Source: Pleionea litopenaei
Lineage (GTDB): Bacteria > Pseudomonadota > Gammaproteobacteria > Enterobacterales > Kangiellaceae
Reading direction: 5' to 3'
Assembly: GCF_031198435.1 (NCBI RefSeq)
Contig: NZ_CP133548.1
Location: 4,064,001-4,128,000, forward strand
DNA length: 64,000 bases
Of this stretch, positions 54,087 through 62,924 are shown in pieces. The notes beneath the pieces are model-generated. The model was not told where the DNA came from and made no database searches. It was given only the letters and a program-made list of their open reading frames with translations. Every line of letters starts with the position of its first letter. Positions within the stretch are counted from its first letter, which is position 1. The translations under genes and the position numbers were made by a program.

Positions 54087-56189
54087 ATGAAACTAAAACT
54101 GTTATCTATGTCGGTTGCTGTTGCACTGCTTGCCAGTTGTGGGCAAGAGTCTGCAACAGAGCAACCAAAAGCAGAGACTACCAAAACTCAGTCTGTTGCA
54201 GAGCAAAAAGACGCGAAAGCGAAAGCTCCTGTTGAACTTCAATCGGGTTTAACTTTGGATAATTTCGACCGTTCGGTACGTGTTCAAGACGATCTGTACC
54301 GCTTTGTGAATGGCACTTGGCTAAGCAAAACAGAAATTCCGTCTGACAAGTCTAACTACGGAACCTTTACTGCTTTGGCCGATAAAGCGCAAGAAGACTT
54401 GCGTAAAATCATTGAAGCGTCGGCTGCTGCGAAAGATTTAGAGCCTGGATCCAATGAGCAAAAAGTCGGTGACTTGTACAACAGCGTGTTGGATGTTGAT
54501 ACGTTAAACCAACGTGGTTTAGAACCATTAAAGCCTTATTTGGCAGAAATCGAAGCGATAAAAGACAAACAGCAGTTGGTCGAGTACTTTGCTAAAGTTC
54601 CTAAACTTGGCTCATCCGCTCCCATGGGAATGTGGGTTAACAATGATGCGAAAGACCCGACTCAGTACATCATGTATATGACTCAGTCCGGTTTGAGTTT
54701 GCCAAACAAAGATTATTATTTTGATGAAGACGAAACGCATGAGTCGATTCGACATGCGTTTGTTAAGCATGTAGAGACCATGTTTAATCTTGCTGGGTTA
54801 CCGAAAGGTGCTGAAGCTGCTAAAGACATCATGGCGTTAGAAATGGCCATTGCGAATGCGCATTGGAACAAAGAAGACAACCGTAACAGCGTCAAAACGT
54901 ACAATAAATACGCTTTGAAACAAATGAGTGAGTTGACCGATGCCATTGATTGGAATGCCTATTTCACTGCAATGGGCGTTGCTGATCAAAGCAATCTAGT
55001 GGTCCGTCAGCCATCTTATATCACAGCCTTGGGTACCATTGTTAAAGACACCTCGTTAGACGCGTGGAAAACCTATTTAACTTGGCACTTGTTAACCGGT
55101 AATGCGAGTTTGTTGACGTCTGAATTAGATCAAGAGAACTTTGCATTCTACGGCAAAACTTTGCAAGGAACCCCAGAGCAGTTACCTCGTTGGAAGCGCG
55201 GTGTAAACGCGGTTAATAGTTTGTTGGGTGAGGTTGTTGGAAAAGTTTATGTGGCTAAATACTTCAAGCCAGAAGCTAAACAACGCATGATGGAATTAGT
55301 CGAAAATTTACGTGAAGCTTATCGTCAAAGCATTAATGAATTAGATTGGATGGGCGAAGAAACTAAGAAACAAGCGTTGGATAAACTCAGTAAGTTTCGG
55401 CCTAAAATTGGTTACCCTGACAAATGGCAAGATTACTCTAATTTAACCATTACCAAAGGTAAGTTGTTAGAAAATTATATGTCGGCTCGTCAATTTAACT
55501 TTAATGAGCAACGAGACAAACTCGGTAAACCAATCGACCGTGATGAGTGGTTCATGACTCCGCAAACCGTGAATGCTTATTACAACCCAGTCATGAACGA
55601 GATCGTTTTCCCGGCGGCTATTTTGCAACCACCGTTTTTTGATATGAATGCAGACGATGCTGTGAACTACGGCGGTATTGGTGCTGTTATCGGGCACGAA
55701 ATGGGGCATGGCTTTGACGATCAGGGCGCTACTTACGACGGCGACGGTGTGCTTCGTGACTGGTGGACAGCGCAAGATAAAGAAGAGTTTAAAGCGCGTA
55801 CGACCAAGCTAGCAGCACAGTACGATGAGTTTGAGCCGTTACCTGGAGTGCACGTTAATGGCGAGTTTACTCTTGGAGAAAACATCGGTGATTTAGGCGG
55901 ACTCACCATTGCTTACAAGGCTTATCAGTTATCTAAAGAAGGCAAGCCAGCGCCGGTGCTCGATGGTTTTACTGGCGATCAACGTTTCTTCATGGGATGG
56001 GCGCAAGTATGGGCTCGTAAATACCGTGATGCAGAAATGAAGCGTCGTATTAATGTTGACCCTCATTCACCGAGTGAATACCGTTCTAACGGTGTTGTAC
56101 AAAATATGCCAGAGTTTATGGCGGCATTTGATGTTAAGCCGGGTGATGAGCTTTATTTAGAACCAGAAAAGCGCGTTAAAATCTGGTAA
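54087..56189 (+). CDS. pepO: M13-family zinc metallopeptidase lipoprotein (PepO/neprilysin-like)
   Basis: 700 residues from the ATG at 54087; a GTG at 54081 is less likely. Lipoprotein signal MKLKLLSMSVAVALLASCGQ, then a Gln/Lys/Ala linker and the M13 domains. Zinc motif HEMGH with His537 and His541, third ligand in GENIGDLGGLT, and the substrate-binding NAYYNPVMNEIVFPAAIL. Cleaves short peptides in the periplasm or at the surface. Monocistronic, followed by a terminator. Confidence 0.94.
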   Translation: MKLKLLSMSVAVALLASCGQESATEQPKAETTKTQSVAEQKDAKAKAPVELQSGLTLDNFDRSVRVQDDLYRFVNGTWLSKTEIPSDKSNYGTFTALADKAQEDLRKIIEASAAAKDLEPGSNEQKVGDLYNSVLDVDTLNQRGLEPLKPYLAEIEAIKDKQQLVEYFAKVPKLGSSAPMGMWVNNDAKDPTQYIMYMTQSGLSLPNKDYYFDEDETHESIRHAFVKHVETMFNLAGLPKGAEAAKDIMALEMAIANAHWNKEDNRNSVKTYNKYALKQMSELTDAIDWNAYFTAMGVADQSNLVVRQPSYITALGTIVKDTSLDAWKTYLTWHLLTGNASLLTSELDQENFAFYGKTLQGTPEQLPRWKRGVNAVNSLLGEVVGKVYVAKYFKPEAKQRMMELVENLREAYRQSINELDWMGEETKKQALDKLSKFRPKIGYPDKWQDYSNLTITKGKLLENYMSARQFNFNEQRDKLGKPIDRDEWFMTPQTVNAYYNPVMNEIVFPAAILQPPFFDMNADDAVNYGGIGAVIGHEMGHGFDDQGATYDGDGVLRDWWTAQDKEEFKARTTKLAAQYDEFEPLPGVHVNGEFTLGENIGDLGGLTIAYKAYQLSKEGKPAPVLDGFTGDQRFFMGWAQVWARKYRDAEMKRRINVDPHSPSEYRSNGVVQNMPEFMAAFDVKPGDELYLEPEKRVKIW

Positions 56190-56197
56190 TGCTTGAT

Positions 56198-56227
56198 CGG
56201 TCGACTCGTTTCGGGTCGACCGCTTTT
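56198..56227 (+). terminator. Terminator after the M13 peptidase
   Basis: CGGTCGAC/GTCGACCG stem with a 9-base loop, followed by CTTTT. Confidence 0.75.
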
Positions 56228-56286
56228 CGATCAATCGATCGACTTTTTTATTCTCATCTTAATCGTTTAATATTTTTTCGCGAGCG

Positions 56287-56712
56287 TTACATCGACTCAT
56301 CTAACGCGTGAATCGCGAATTTTACAAAGTCACCTGACGTTAAAATTCCCACGACTTTATATTCATCAAGTACGGCAATACAACCGTGACGATTCTTTTT
56401 AAAAAATCGAGCAGCGTCTAACAGTGGCGTTTCGGGTTCAACGGTAACCACGTCGGTATCCATGACCGATTCAATCGAAATTGATTTCTCTGCATCTTCG
56501 AGCGCCTCAAGTCCTTTGGTATTGATGATCGATATCGCGTTCGATAAAACCACTTTTTGCGTTAATATGCCGGCAAAATTTCCACTGTCTGCGTAAATAA
56601 TGGGGATATGTCTGATGCTGTATTTGCGCATGGTCGTGCGACCTTTGTGCAGACTATTATTGTCTTTTAGACAAATTGGCTCGGCCGTCATAAAGTCTTT
56701 TACTTGGTACAT
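56287..56712 (-). CDS. Stand-alone CBS-pair protein
   Basis: 141 residues from the ATG at 56712. Two CBS motifs only: VKDFMTAEPICLKDNNSL and SVMDTDVVTVEPETPLLDAARF, the second ending in GCIAVLDEYKVVGILTSGD. Such proteins bind adenine nucleotides and regulate partners. No partner gene is evident next to it. Confidence 0.85.
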   Translation of the reverse strand: MYQVKDFMTAEPICLKDNNSLHKGRTTMRKYSIRHIPIIYADSGNFAGILTQKVVLSNAISIINTKGLEALEDAEKSISIESVMDTDVVTVEPETPLLDAARFFKKNRHGCIAVLDEYKVVGILTSGDFVKFAIHALDESM

Positions 56713-56848
56713 AATCAACTGGTTAACCTAATTGAGTAGAATTCCTCAATTAGTTATAGGCGGGAATGACTGGATCTTCAAATTGGAATCTAGGAAATGG
56801 CAAAGACTAGTGCGCGATCCGTAACGAATCGCGCATTGATTGAATGGA

Positions 56849-58222
56849 TTATTGATAACCAATCAAGACCGCGATGATCAACGAAATTGAACCGGCGATG
56901 AATAACTTTAAAATCAGTGGCGCAATAAACTTAAACCAGCGCGAATAGGGAATGCCACACATTCCTAAAATACCCATAAGGACCGCGTTGGTCGGAACGA
57001 TCATATTCATGAAGCCGTCTCCCATTTGATAAGCCAAAACGGCAACTTGTCGAGAAACACCAACAATGTCTGAAATGGGCGCCATGATCGGCATGGTGAC
57101 ATAGGCTTGCCCTGAACCGGATGGAATAAAGAAGTTCAAAATGCTTTGAATAAATAGCATGCCAACGGCTGAGAACTCTGCGCCAACTTGCGATAAAGGC
57201 GTTGCTAAGCCGTCAACAACCGTGTGAAGCACTTGTCCATCGGAAAGAATCATCTCGATGCTGCGAGCAAAACCGATCAACAGGGCTGTTCCGGTAAGCT
57301 CTGACGCTCCGACCGTAAATGTTTTCGCGGCATCGTCAAAGGTATCACCAGCAATAACGGTAGTGACTAATGCGAGTGCGAAAAAGATGGCACTTAGTTC
57401 GGTAAAGTACCACCCAAATTGCGCAATACCGAAAACCATAAGAACCAATGCTGATAAAGTGACCATGAGAACACCAAGACGTCGACCAGTCATCGGTGGG
57501 TAGTCTGTCGGTTCAGGTGGCTGAGCTTCTGGAACATCGTGGACTAAGCTCACTGTTGGATCGAGTCGAACTTTTTTCGCGTAAGACCAAAGATGATGAA
57601 AGCCAATGGCTAAAAAAGGAGCAAATAAAGCCAACCGAAACTCCCAACCTGAAGTTGGAGGAACATTCGCCACCCCTTGCGCTACGACTACTGTAAAAGG
57701 ATTCAGTACCGCTGTTCCATAACCAATGCCATACCCAATCACCATCGAACCAACGGCGGATACGGTGTCCATTTTAAGCGCGACACATAACGAAATAAGT
57801 ATCAGTACTAACGGAATATATTCTTCGGCCATACCGATGCTGGTCGAGCCAATCATAAATGCGCTCATACTCATAAACAGCAACAAAGCTGGGCGGTGAG
57901 AGAAGCGTTTTAATACTTTGCCTAACATTGCATCAATGGCACCGGTGGAGCGCAATACCGCAATCGAACCACCAATAATGAATAAGAAAAATATAATGCC
58001 TGAAGCTTCACCTAAAGCTTTTGGAATGACGGTGAATAATTCCCATGGTGCGAGATTTTCTGCATTCTCAATGGTTTTATAGCTGCCAGGCACAATAACT
58101 TGGTGCCCGCCCGAATCAACCGTATCAAATTTACCGGCCGGTAAGATCCAGGTTAAGCCATAGGCAAAGATCATCATTAAAAAAAGTAAAACGAGAGTGT
58201 GTGGAACTTTTAACAGCTTCAT
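56849..58222 (-). CDS. YfcC/DcuC-family carrier (putative amino-acid or C4-dicarboxylate antiporter)
   Basis: 457 residues, about twelve membrane helices. Starts MKLLKVPHTLVLLFLMMIFA and has a periplasmic loop with PAGKFDTVDSGG, GIIFFLFIIGGSIAVLRSTGAIDAM and FFIPSGSGQAYVTMPIM, all typical of the YfcC family. Members are annotated as basic amino acid antiporters or anaerobic C4-dicarboxylate carriers; the substrate is not decided here. Its neighbour is a POT peptide transporter, so use of peptide-derived amino acids is plausible. Confidence 0.85.
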   Translation of the reverse strand: MKLLKVPHTLVLLFLMMIFAYGLTWILPAGKFDTVDSGGHQVIVPGSYKTIENAENLAPWELFTVIPKALGEASGIIFFLFIIGGSIAVLRSTGAIDAMLGKVLKRFSHRPALLLFMSMSAFMIGSTSIGMAEEYIPLVLILISLCVALKMDTVSAVGSMVIGYGIGYGTAVLNPFTVVVAQGVANVPPTSGWEFRLALFAPFLAIGFHHLWSYAKKVRLDPTVSLVHDVPEAQPPEPTDYPPMTGRRLGVLMVTLSALVLMVFGIAQFGWYFTELSAIFFALALVTTVIAGDTFDDAAKTFTVGASELTGTALLIGFARSIEMILSDGQVLHTVVDGLATPLSQVGAEFSAVGMLFIQSILNFFIPSGSGQAYVTMPIMAPISDIVGVSRQVAVLAYQMGDGFMNMIVPTNAVLMGILGMCGIPYSRWFKFIAPLILKLFIAGSISLIIAVLIGYQ

Positions 58223-58275
58223 GGTAGTGCTCTTTTATTCTAAATCGCTTTTTACTGCTTTTTATTTAATGGATA

Positions 58276-58305
58276 AAACAAACCCGGCGGTTGCCGGGTT
58301 TGTTT
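58276..58305 (-). terminator. Terminator after the POT transporter
   Basis: AACAAACCCGGC/GCCGGGTTTGTT stem, 4-base loop, with a T-rich tail on the minus strand. It separates the transporter from the YfcC-like gene. Confidence 0.85.
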
Positions 58306-58312
58306 TAGTTCG

Positions 58313-59851
58313 TTACTTAACGCCGTGCATCAACTTATTGATAAAGGGAGCAACCAAGAAGAAGAATACTGCGACGATTAGTCCGCCCCAGAATAACTGC
58401 TCGAATACAGCGTAGTAGCCTTCGATTGAGCCTGCCTCAGCATGGGCATCGCCGCCGCCACCTGCCGCGATAGCAGCGATACGGCCAGCGATATAGTTCG
58501 CCGTAGCAATCGACAAGAACCAGCCGCCCATGGCTAGGCCGACTTCTTTTGGACGCGCCAGCTTGGTCACCATTGAGAGTCCGATTGGCGACAAACAAAG
58601 CTCACCCATAGTATGAATAAGGTAGCAAAGTGCTAACATTTCCCAAGGCACGCGTCCGCCTTCACTTTGCATAAAGTCGATGGCAAATACCAATGCATAA
58701 AAACCAACACCCACACCCAACAAACCAAAGGCAAACTTACGAGGAATCGAAGGGTTCATATTCCACTTTTCAAGTTTCGGCCACAGAATCGCGAAGATTG
58801 GCGCTAACAATAATATGAACACTGGGTTGGCTGACTGGAAGATGGTGAAATCGATGCCACCCGGCATATCAACGTAATCACGTGCGAAAAAGTTTAATGA
58901 CGAACCTGCTTGCTCGAAAAGCGCCCAGAAACACATATTGGCAACGAATAAAATCAGCATAGCAATGTAGCGGTGAAGCTGCTCTTTGCTGCCACTGCGT
59001 ATACCCGAGTAGACAAAATATCCAGCAAGACCCAACATCATAACGCTAAGAATAGCGCCAAGAATTTCGCTGCGACTCAATAGTACATAAACAGGTGCTA
59101 TCAGTACGATTGCGCCGAATATGACTTGGAATAGCGATTTGGTTGCATTGCGATCTTTTGGTTTTTTGCCCACTTCGCCTAACCAATGCTTGAGAAGTTG
59201 GAATACCATTAAGCCGAAAACCATACCGATACCAGCAGTGAAGAAACCCCATTTGTAACCGTAAATGGCACCAACAATCGTACCGCAAATAATTGGCGCG
59301 ACTAGTGCACCTGCATTGATACCCATGTAGAAAATGGTGAAGCCAGAGTCACGTCGAGGATCTTTCTCTGAGTAAAGTTTTCCGACCATGACTGAGATGT
59401 TAGGCTTGAATAAACCATTACCGACAACCAGTACCGCAAGACCTAGGAGGAAAAAGGTAAGGTCAGGGGTCAGCAACATAAACATACCTGCGGCCATTAG
59501 TGCGCCACCCAGCATTATTGAACGCTGATATCCGAGAATTTTGTCTGCAACGTAGCCACCTAAAATACCGGTCATGTACACCATTGAGGTGTAACCACCG
59601 TAAGTTAAGCTCGCCTCAGCGTCGGCTCCGCTGCCCAAGTGTTCGAAAAAGGTCATCGCAACATAGGGTGCTAATATTGCGCGCATCCCATAGTACATAA
59701 AGCGTTCCCAGAACTCAGCTGAGAACAACATCCATAAGCCTTTTGGATGCCCTAAAAATTCGCCATCTGGCACTCCAGGCGCTCGCTCTTGATGAGCGGT
59801 CGCGCTACCCGCGTGTGCCATCACCTCGTCTTCTTTGTGTGATGTGGTCAT
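58313..59851 (-). CDS. POT-family proton-dependent di/tripeptide transporter
   Basis: 512 residues, twelve to fourteen membrane helices. PTR2 signatures: the ExxER-type AEFWERFMYYGMRAIL in helix 1 and GFTIFYMGINAGALVAPI. Imports di- and tripeptides with H+. With the secreted protease and M13 peptidase elsewhere in the window it fits a peptide-using lifestyle. Contains an Ala/Gly/His-rich insert near the C-terminus (GGGGDAHAEAG). Confidence 0.94.
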   Translation of the reverse strand: MTTSHKEDEVMAHAGSATAHQERAPGVPDGEFLGHPKGLWMLFSAEFWERFMYYGMRAILAPYVAMTFFEHLGSGADAEASLTYGGYTSMVYMTGILGGYVADKILGYQRSIMLGGALMAAGMFMLLTPDLTFFLLGLAVLVVGNGLFKPNISVMVGKLYSEKDPRRDSGFTIFYMGINAGALVAPIICGTIVGAIYGYKWGFFTAGIGMVFGLMVFQLLKHWLGEVGKKPKDRNATKSLFQVIFGAIVLIAPVYVLLSRSEILGAILSVMMLGLAGYFVYSGIRSGSKEQLHRYIAMLILFVANMCFWALFEQAGSSLNFFARDYVDMPGGIDFTIFQSANPVFILLLAPIFAILWPKLEKWNMNPSIPRKFAFGLLGVGVGFYALVFAIDFMQSEGGRVPWEMLALCYLIHTMGELCLSPIGLSMVTKLARPKEVGLAMGGWFLSIATANYIAGRIAAIAAGGGGDAHAEAGSIEGYYAVFEQLFWGGLIVAVFFFLVAPFINKLMHGVK

Positions 59852-60221
59852 TGATATTTTTCTCCCGAAAAATTGCTTTTATTCTTTAATGGCCGTGTCT
59901 GTTATGCATCACGGCTTTGCCCCAAACCACTCTTTATACCTTGCATCGACAGGGCTATACAAGATTGACGAAGATTGAATTTTATGTATGGGCTGTATTT
60001 TTGTCGGTAATATTTCGCATCGCCAACAAATCGGAGCTGTTTGATGCTTTTTTACGCGTCTTTTTGGCGCTGAACACGCTGATTTTGCTGGTCTTTTTAG
60101 AGGGATTTCTATCAGTGGGTGCGCTAGCGTAACCGCTAGCGCATTTAACGGTCAGATTAGAGGTCAGTCCTGTATTTCACTGGTTTTCGATAATTCATTA
60201 ACCAAGTTCTGGCATCATAGG
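59852..60221. other. Intergenic region
   Basis: 370 bases. A plus-strand frame (59917-60132) would encode a hydrophobic 71-residue peptide but has only TTG starts, no ribosome site and no methionine, so I do not call it a gene. The promoter of the POT gene should be here. Confidence 0.5.
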
Positions 60222-60725
60222 TTAATCTTCAGACTTTTCGAGCTTATCTAAGCCCATGGCCGTGCGGATTGAGTTTTCAAGTTTAAGGCTATTGGGATCC
60301 GACAGATTCAAGTGATCGTGCCATTGATTGTTTTTGCTCAGTATTGCGATGGTCGGTGTCGCAGGTACCATAAAATTATTCATGATTGAGTCGCCTTTTA
60401 ATGCAACGCTGAAACTGTAGTTGTGTTGCTTGATGTAAGCGGCAGGATCGCCATCCTCCATAACATTGATGGCGATGACCTTCAGACCTTTTTCACCATA
60501 GGTTTGGTGCAAACGTTCGATGCCAGGAAGTAATTTTTTGCAGTAGGGGCACCAAGTCGCCCAAAACACCAAAACCACGGCTTGGTCTTTGTATTCTGAT
60601 AAAGTGATGGTTGCACCATCGAGCGTTGGCAAAGTGAAGTCTTTTGCGGTGCGGTCAGCGGCGGTCATGCTAAAGCTCAAGGTGAGCGCAAACAGTATAA
60701 TGAATGTTTTGAAGAGTGCTTGCAT
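60222..60725 (-). CDS. TlpA/ResA-like thioredoxin
   Basis: 167 residues. Signal peptide or anchor (about 1-22), then a thioredoxin fold with redox motif WATWCPYCKKL and the cis-Pro in VPATPTIAIL. Reductase-type periplasmic thioredoxins of this group keep cytochrome c or other cysteines reduced. No ccm genes are nearby, so the target is unknown. Confidence 0.9.
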   Translation of the reverse strand: MQALFKTFIILFALTLSFSMTAADRTAKDFTLPTLDGATITLSEYKDQAVVLVFWATWCPYCKKLLPGIERLHQTYGEKGLKVIAINVMEDGDPAAYIKQHNYSFSVALKGDSIMNNFMVPATPTIAILSKNNQWHDHLNLSDPNSLKLENSIRTAMGLDKLEKSED

Positions 60726-60870
60726 AGTTGTGCCTATTTTCTGAGAGATTTAAATTATATGGGTGAAATAAAGGTTAATCCGTTACGTTACCCTGTTTTA
60801 CGTGTTAAGTCTTTGTATTGGACTTGCGTATTTAATTTTTGTTACAGAGTTACGTTAATATTTGCGTCTA

Positions 60871-60934
60871 TTAGAACATGCGATTAGACAGAGCTTACGT
60901 TTAGACAGAACATGCGTTTAGACAGAAAATGCGA
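60871..60934. repeat. Short tandem repeat, 17-bp unit
   Basis: Three contiguous 17-base units starting TTAGACAGA (60884-60900, 60901-60917, 60918-60934), preceded by a 13-base unit missing CAGA (60871-60883). They lie in the roughly 300-base gap upstream of the AlkB-like gene, which otherwise shows nothing. Confidence 0.85.
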
Positions 60935-61023
60935 CGGAAATGGCGACTCGAAGGTTAAGTTACACGGCTATAAAGCATTTTTTCGCGAACGCGGTTAGTC
61001 ACTCATTGTATTAAGGAGACAAG

Positions 61024-61647
61024 TTGGACTTATTTTCAGAAAGCTACTTGAGTATGGTTCGGCTCGAACAGCAGCGAGGACAATTGGATTGTTTCCCTAA
61101 TTGGATAGCTGATTCTGAAGCCAATGAGTTGTTTAAAGAGTTTTCGGAGCAATTGCAATGGTCGCAGCCGGAATTAAATGTTTACGGTAGACGTGTGCTA
61201 ACTCCGAGACTTGTTGCTTGGTATGGCGACGCTGGCGCAAATTATCGATACTCAGGAGCACTTCATAAGCCGTTGCCTTGGCATCCACGTCTTTTGCAGT
61301 TAAAACAGCGCTTGGAGCAGCAGTTCGAGATAAAGTTAAACAGCGTGCTAGCAAACTTTTATCGTAATGGAGATGACTCAATGGGCTGGCACAGTGACAA
61401 TGAGAAAGAGCTCGGTGCGGAGCCTGTGATTTGTTCCATTTCGTTAGGGCAGCCTCGCTATTTTGACTACCGATTAATTCAACAGCCAAAAGAAAAGCAC
61501 AGAATTGAGCTCGGTCATGGCAGTTTGATCATCATGCAAGGAGAGTTTCAACAATGGTGGCAACATCAGGTTCCAAAACAAAAACGACTGCAACGGGGGC
61601 GCATTAACTTAACTTTTCGTTTAGTCGAGTTTAGTTATGCCACCTAA
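61024..61647 (+). CDS. AlkB-family Fe(II)/2-oxoglutarate dioxygenase (ALKBH2/3-like)
   Basis: 207 residues starting at TTG with AAGGAG 5 bases upstream. Iron ligands His123 and Asp125 (MGWHSDNEKELG) and His181 (WWQHQVPK), and 2-oxoglutarate-binding arginines in RGRINLTFR. Also YGRRVLTPRLVAWYGD, typical of the short bacterial ALKBH2/3-like type that repairs 1-methyladenine and 3-methylcytosine by oxidative demethylation. The stop codon is in the loop of a 7-bp hairpin. Confidence 0.93.
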   Translation: MDLFSESYLSMVRLEQQRGQLDCFPNWIADSEANELFKEFSEQLQWSQPELNVYGRRVLTPRLVAWYGDAGANYRYSGALHKPLPWHPRLLQLKQRLEQQFEIKLNSVLANFYRNGDDSMGWHSDNEKELGAEPVICSISLGQPRYFDYRLIQQPKEKHRIELGHGSLIIMQGEFQQWWQHQVPKQKRLQRGRINLTFRLVEFSYAT

Positions 61648-61815
61648 GTGGCATTGTGCTTCGAGCGGCACATGGTAGTATTGAGACAGTTATGTTGCAT
61701 TGCGATAGGCCGCTGGGCTATCGAAAATGCGAGCGGTTAATCGATATTGTTAGGCGTTTTCTTCCGACTTTTAGCGGTTGAAATGCGCGAACTTAATAAT
61801 GAAGAGGAGGCAGCG

Positions 61816-62805
61816 ATGTCGTTCTTAGCGTGTCGAGTAAGTAATGAATCAGGAGAGGTCTCTCACCAATTAACGACCATGGAAGTTGATCAACTGACGG
61901 CCGGCGATGTGGTCATAAAAGTCGAGTTTTCTGGCATAAATTACAAAGATGCTCTGGCGGCCACAGGGCGCGGAAAAATCATGAAACAATTCCCACTAAA
62001 CGCGGGTATCGATTTGGCCGGTGAAGTAGTGAGTAGTGAGTCTTCAGACTTTAAGCCAGGCCAAAAAGTCGTGGTGAATGGTTGTGGACTCGGAGAGCAG
62101 TTCGATGGCGGTCTCGCGGCGATGGCGAGGGTCTCCAGTGATTTTGTCATGCCAATGCCGGATGGGCTCGACGCTCGGTTGGCTATGACTTTGGGTACCG
62201 CAGGTTTCACTGCCGCCTTAGCACTGCATCGAATGCAAGTGAATGATCAAACCATTGATAAAGGACCTATCGTGGTGACTGGTGCTTCAGGAGGTGTCGG
62301 CAGTATTGCCGTGAATATTTTAGCTTCACAAGGGTATGAGGTGATTGCGGTCTCTGGACGTCCTGAGCACTATGATTTTCTAACGCAATTAGGTGCGAGC
62401 CAAGTCTGCTCAGTTGACGCGCTTGAATTGGGGGCAAAACCATTAGAGAAAGGACGGTTTGGCGGAGTCATTGATAACGTCGGGGGAGAGCTACTGGCTA
62501 AGCTATTAGCGCACACTAATTTATGGGGCAATGTTGCTTCGATTGGATTGGCCAGTAGCCATGAACTCGATAGTACGGTATTCCCGTTTATACTCAGAGG
62601 TGTTTCATTGCTGGGTGTCAGTTCTACCAATTGCCCAATGCCATTGCGTCGAGATATTTGGAAACGTTTAGGTCAAGAATGGTTGCCCAATGCCTTATCG
62701 GACATTATTACTGATGAAGTTGCGCTGTCGAACGTATCGCCAGTATTTTCAGAAATTTTAGATAGAAAGCGATTCGGTCGCGTGATTGTGAATTGCCAAA
62801 AGTAA
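61816..62805 (+). CDS. acuI: Acrylyl-CoA reductase family MDR oxidoreductase (AcuI/YhdH)
   Basis: 329 residues from the ATG at 61816, which follows GAGGAGG; the open frame extends to 61747 but lacks a ribosome site there. Medium-chain reductase without zinc ligands: FSGINYKDALAATGRGKI, NAGIDLAGEV and NADP-binding TGASGGVGSIAVNILASQG. The AcuI/YhdH group reduces acryloyl-CoA to propionyl-CoA with NADPH and protects against acrylate from DMSP in marine bacteria. Confidence 0.9.
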   Translation: MSFLACRVSNESGEVSHQLTTMEVDQLTAGDVVIKVEFSGINYKDALAATGRGKIMKQFPLNAGIDLAGEVVSSESSDFKPGQKVVVNGCGLGEQFDGGLAAMARVSSDFVMPMPDGLDARLAMTLGTAGFTAALALHRMQVNDQTIDKGPIVVTGASGGVGSIAVNILASQGYEVIAVSGRPEHYDFLTQLGASQVCSVDALELGAKPLEKGRFGGVIDNVGGELLAKLLAHTNLWGNVASIGLASSHELDSTVFPFILRGVSLLGVSSTNCPMPLRRDIWKRLGQEWLPNALSDIITDEVALSNVSPVFSEILDRKRFGRVIVNCQK

Positions 62806-62867
62806 TCGAGTTGTTAGCGCTGTTTGCGCTGCAGACAAGTTAGACGCGATTAACGATTTAAGGCTGA

Positions 62868-62910
62868 GCACTTTCTCGCGATTCTACTTCGAGAAAGTGC
62901 CGTTCCTTTT
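62868..62910 (+). terminator. Terminator after acuI
   Basis: Perfect 11-bp stem GCACTTTCTCG/CGAGAAAGTGC (62868-62878 and 62890-62900) with an 11-base loop, followed by CGTTCC and a run of five T. Confidence 0.75.
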
Positions 62911-62924
62911 TAACCGGAGGGCGC

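Noticed and set aside
59917-60132. A 71-residue hydrophobic plus-strand frame
   Set aside because: Only TTG starts, no methionine, no ribosome site; called intergenic.
60871-60934. CRISPR-like repeat
   Set aside because: Units are directly adjacent with no spacers and no cas genes are nearby; a simple tandem repeat.
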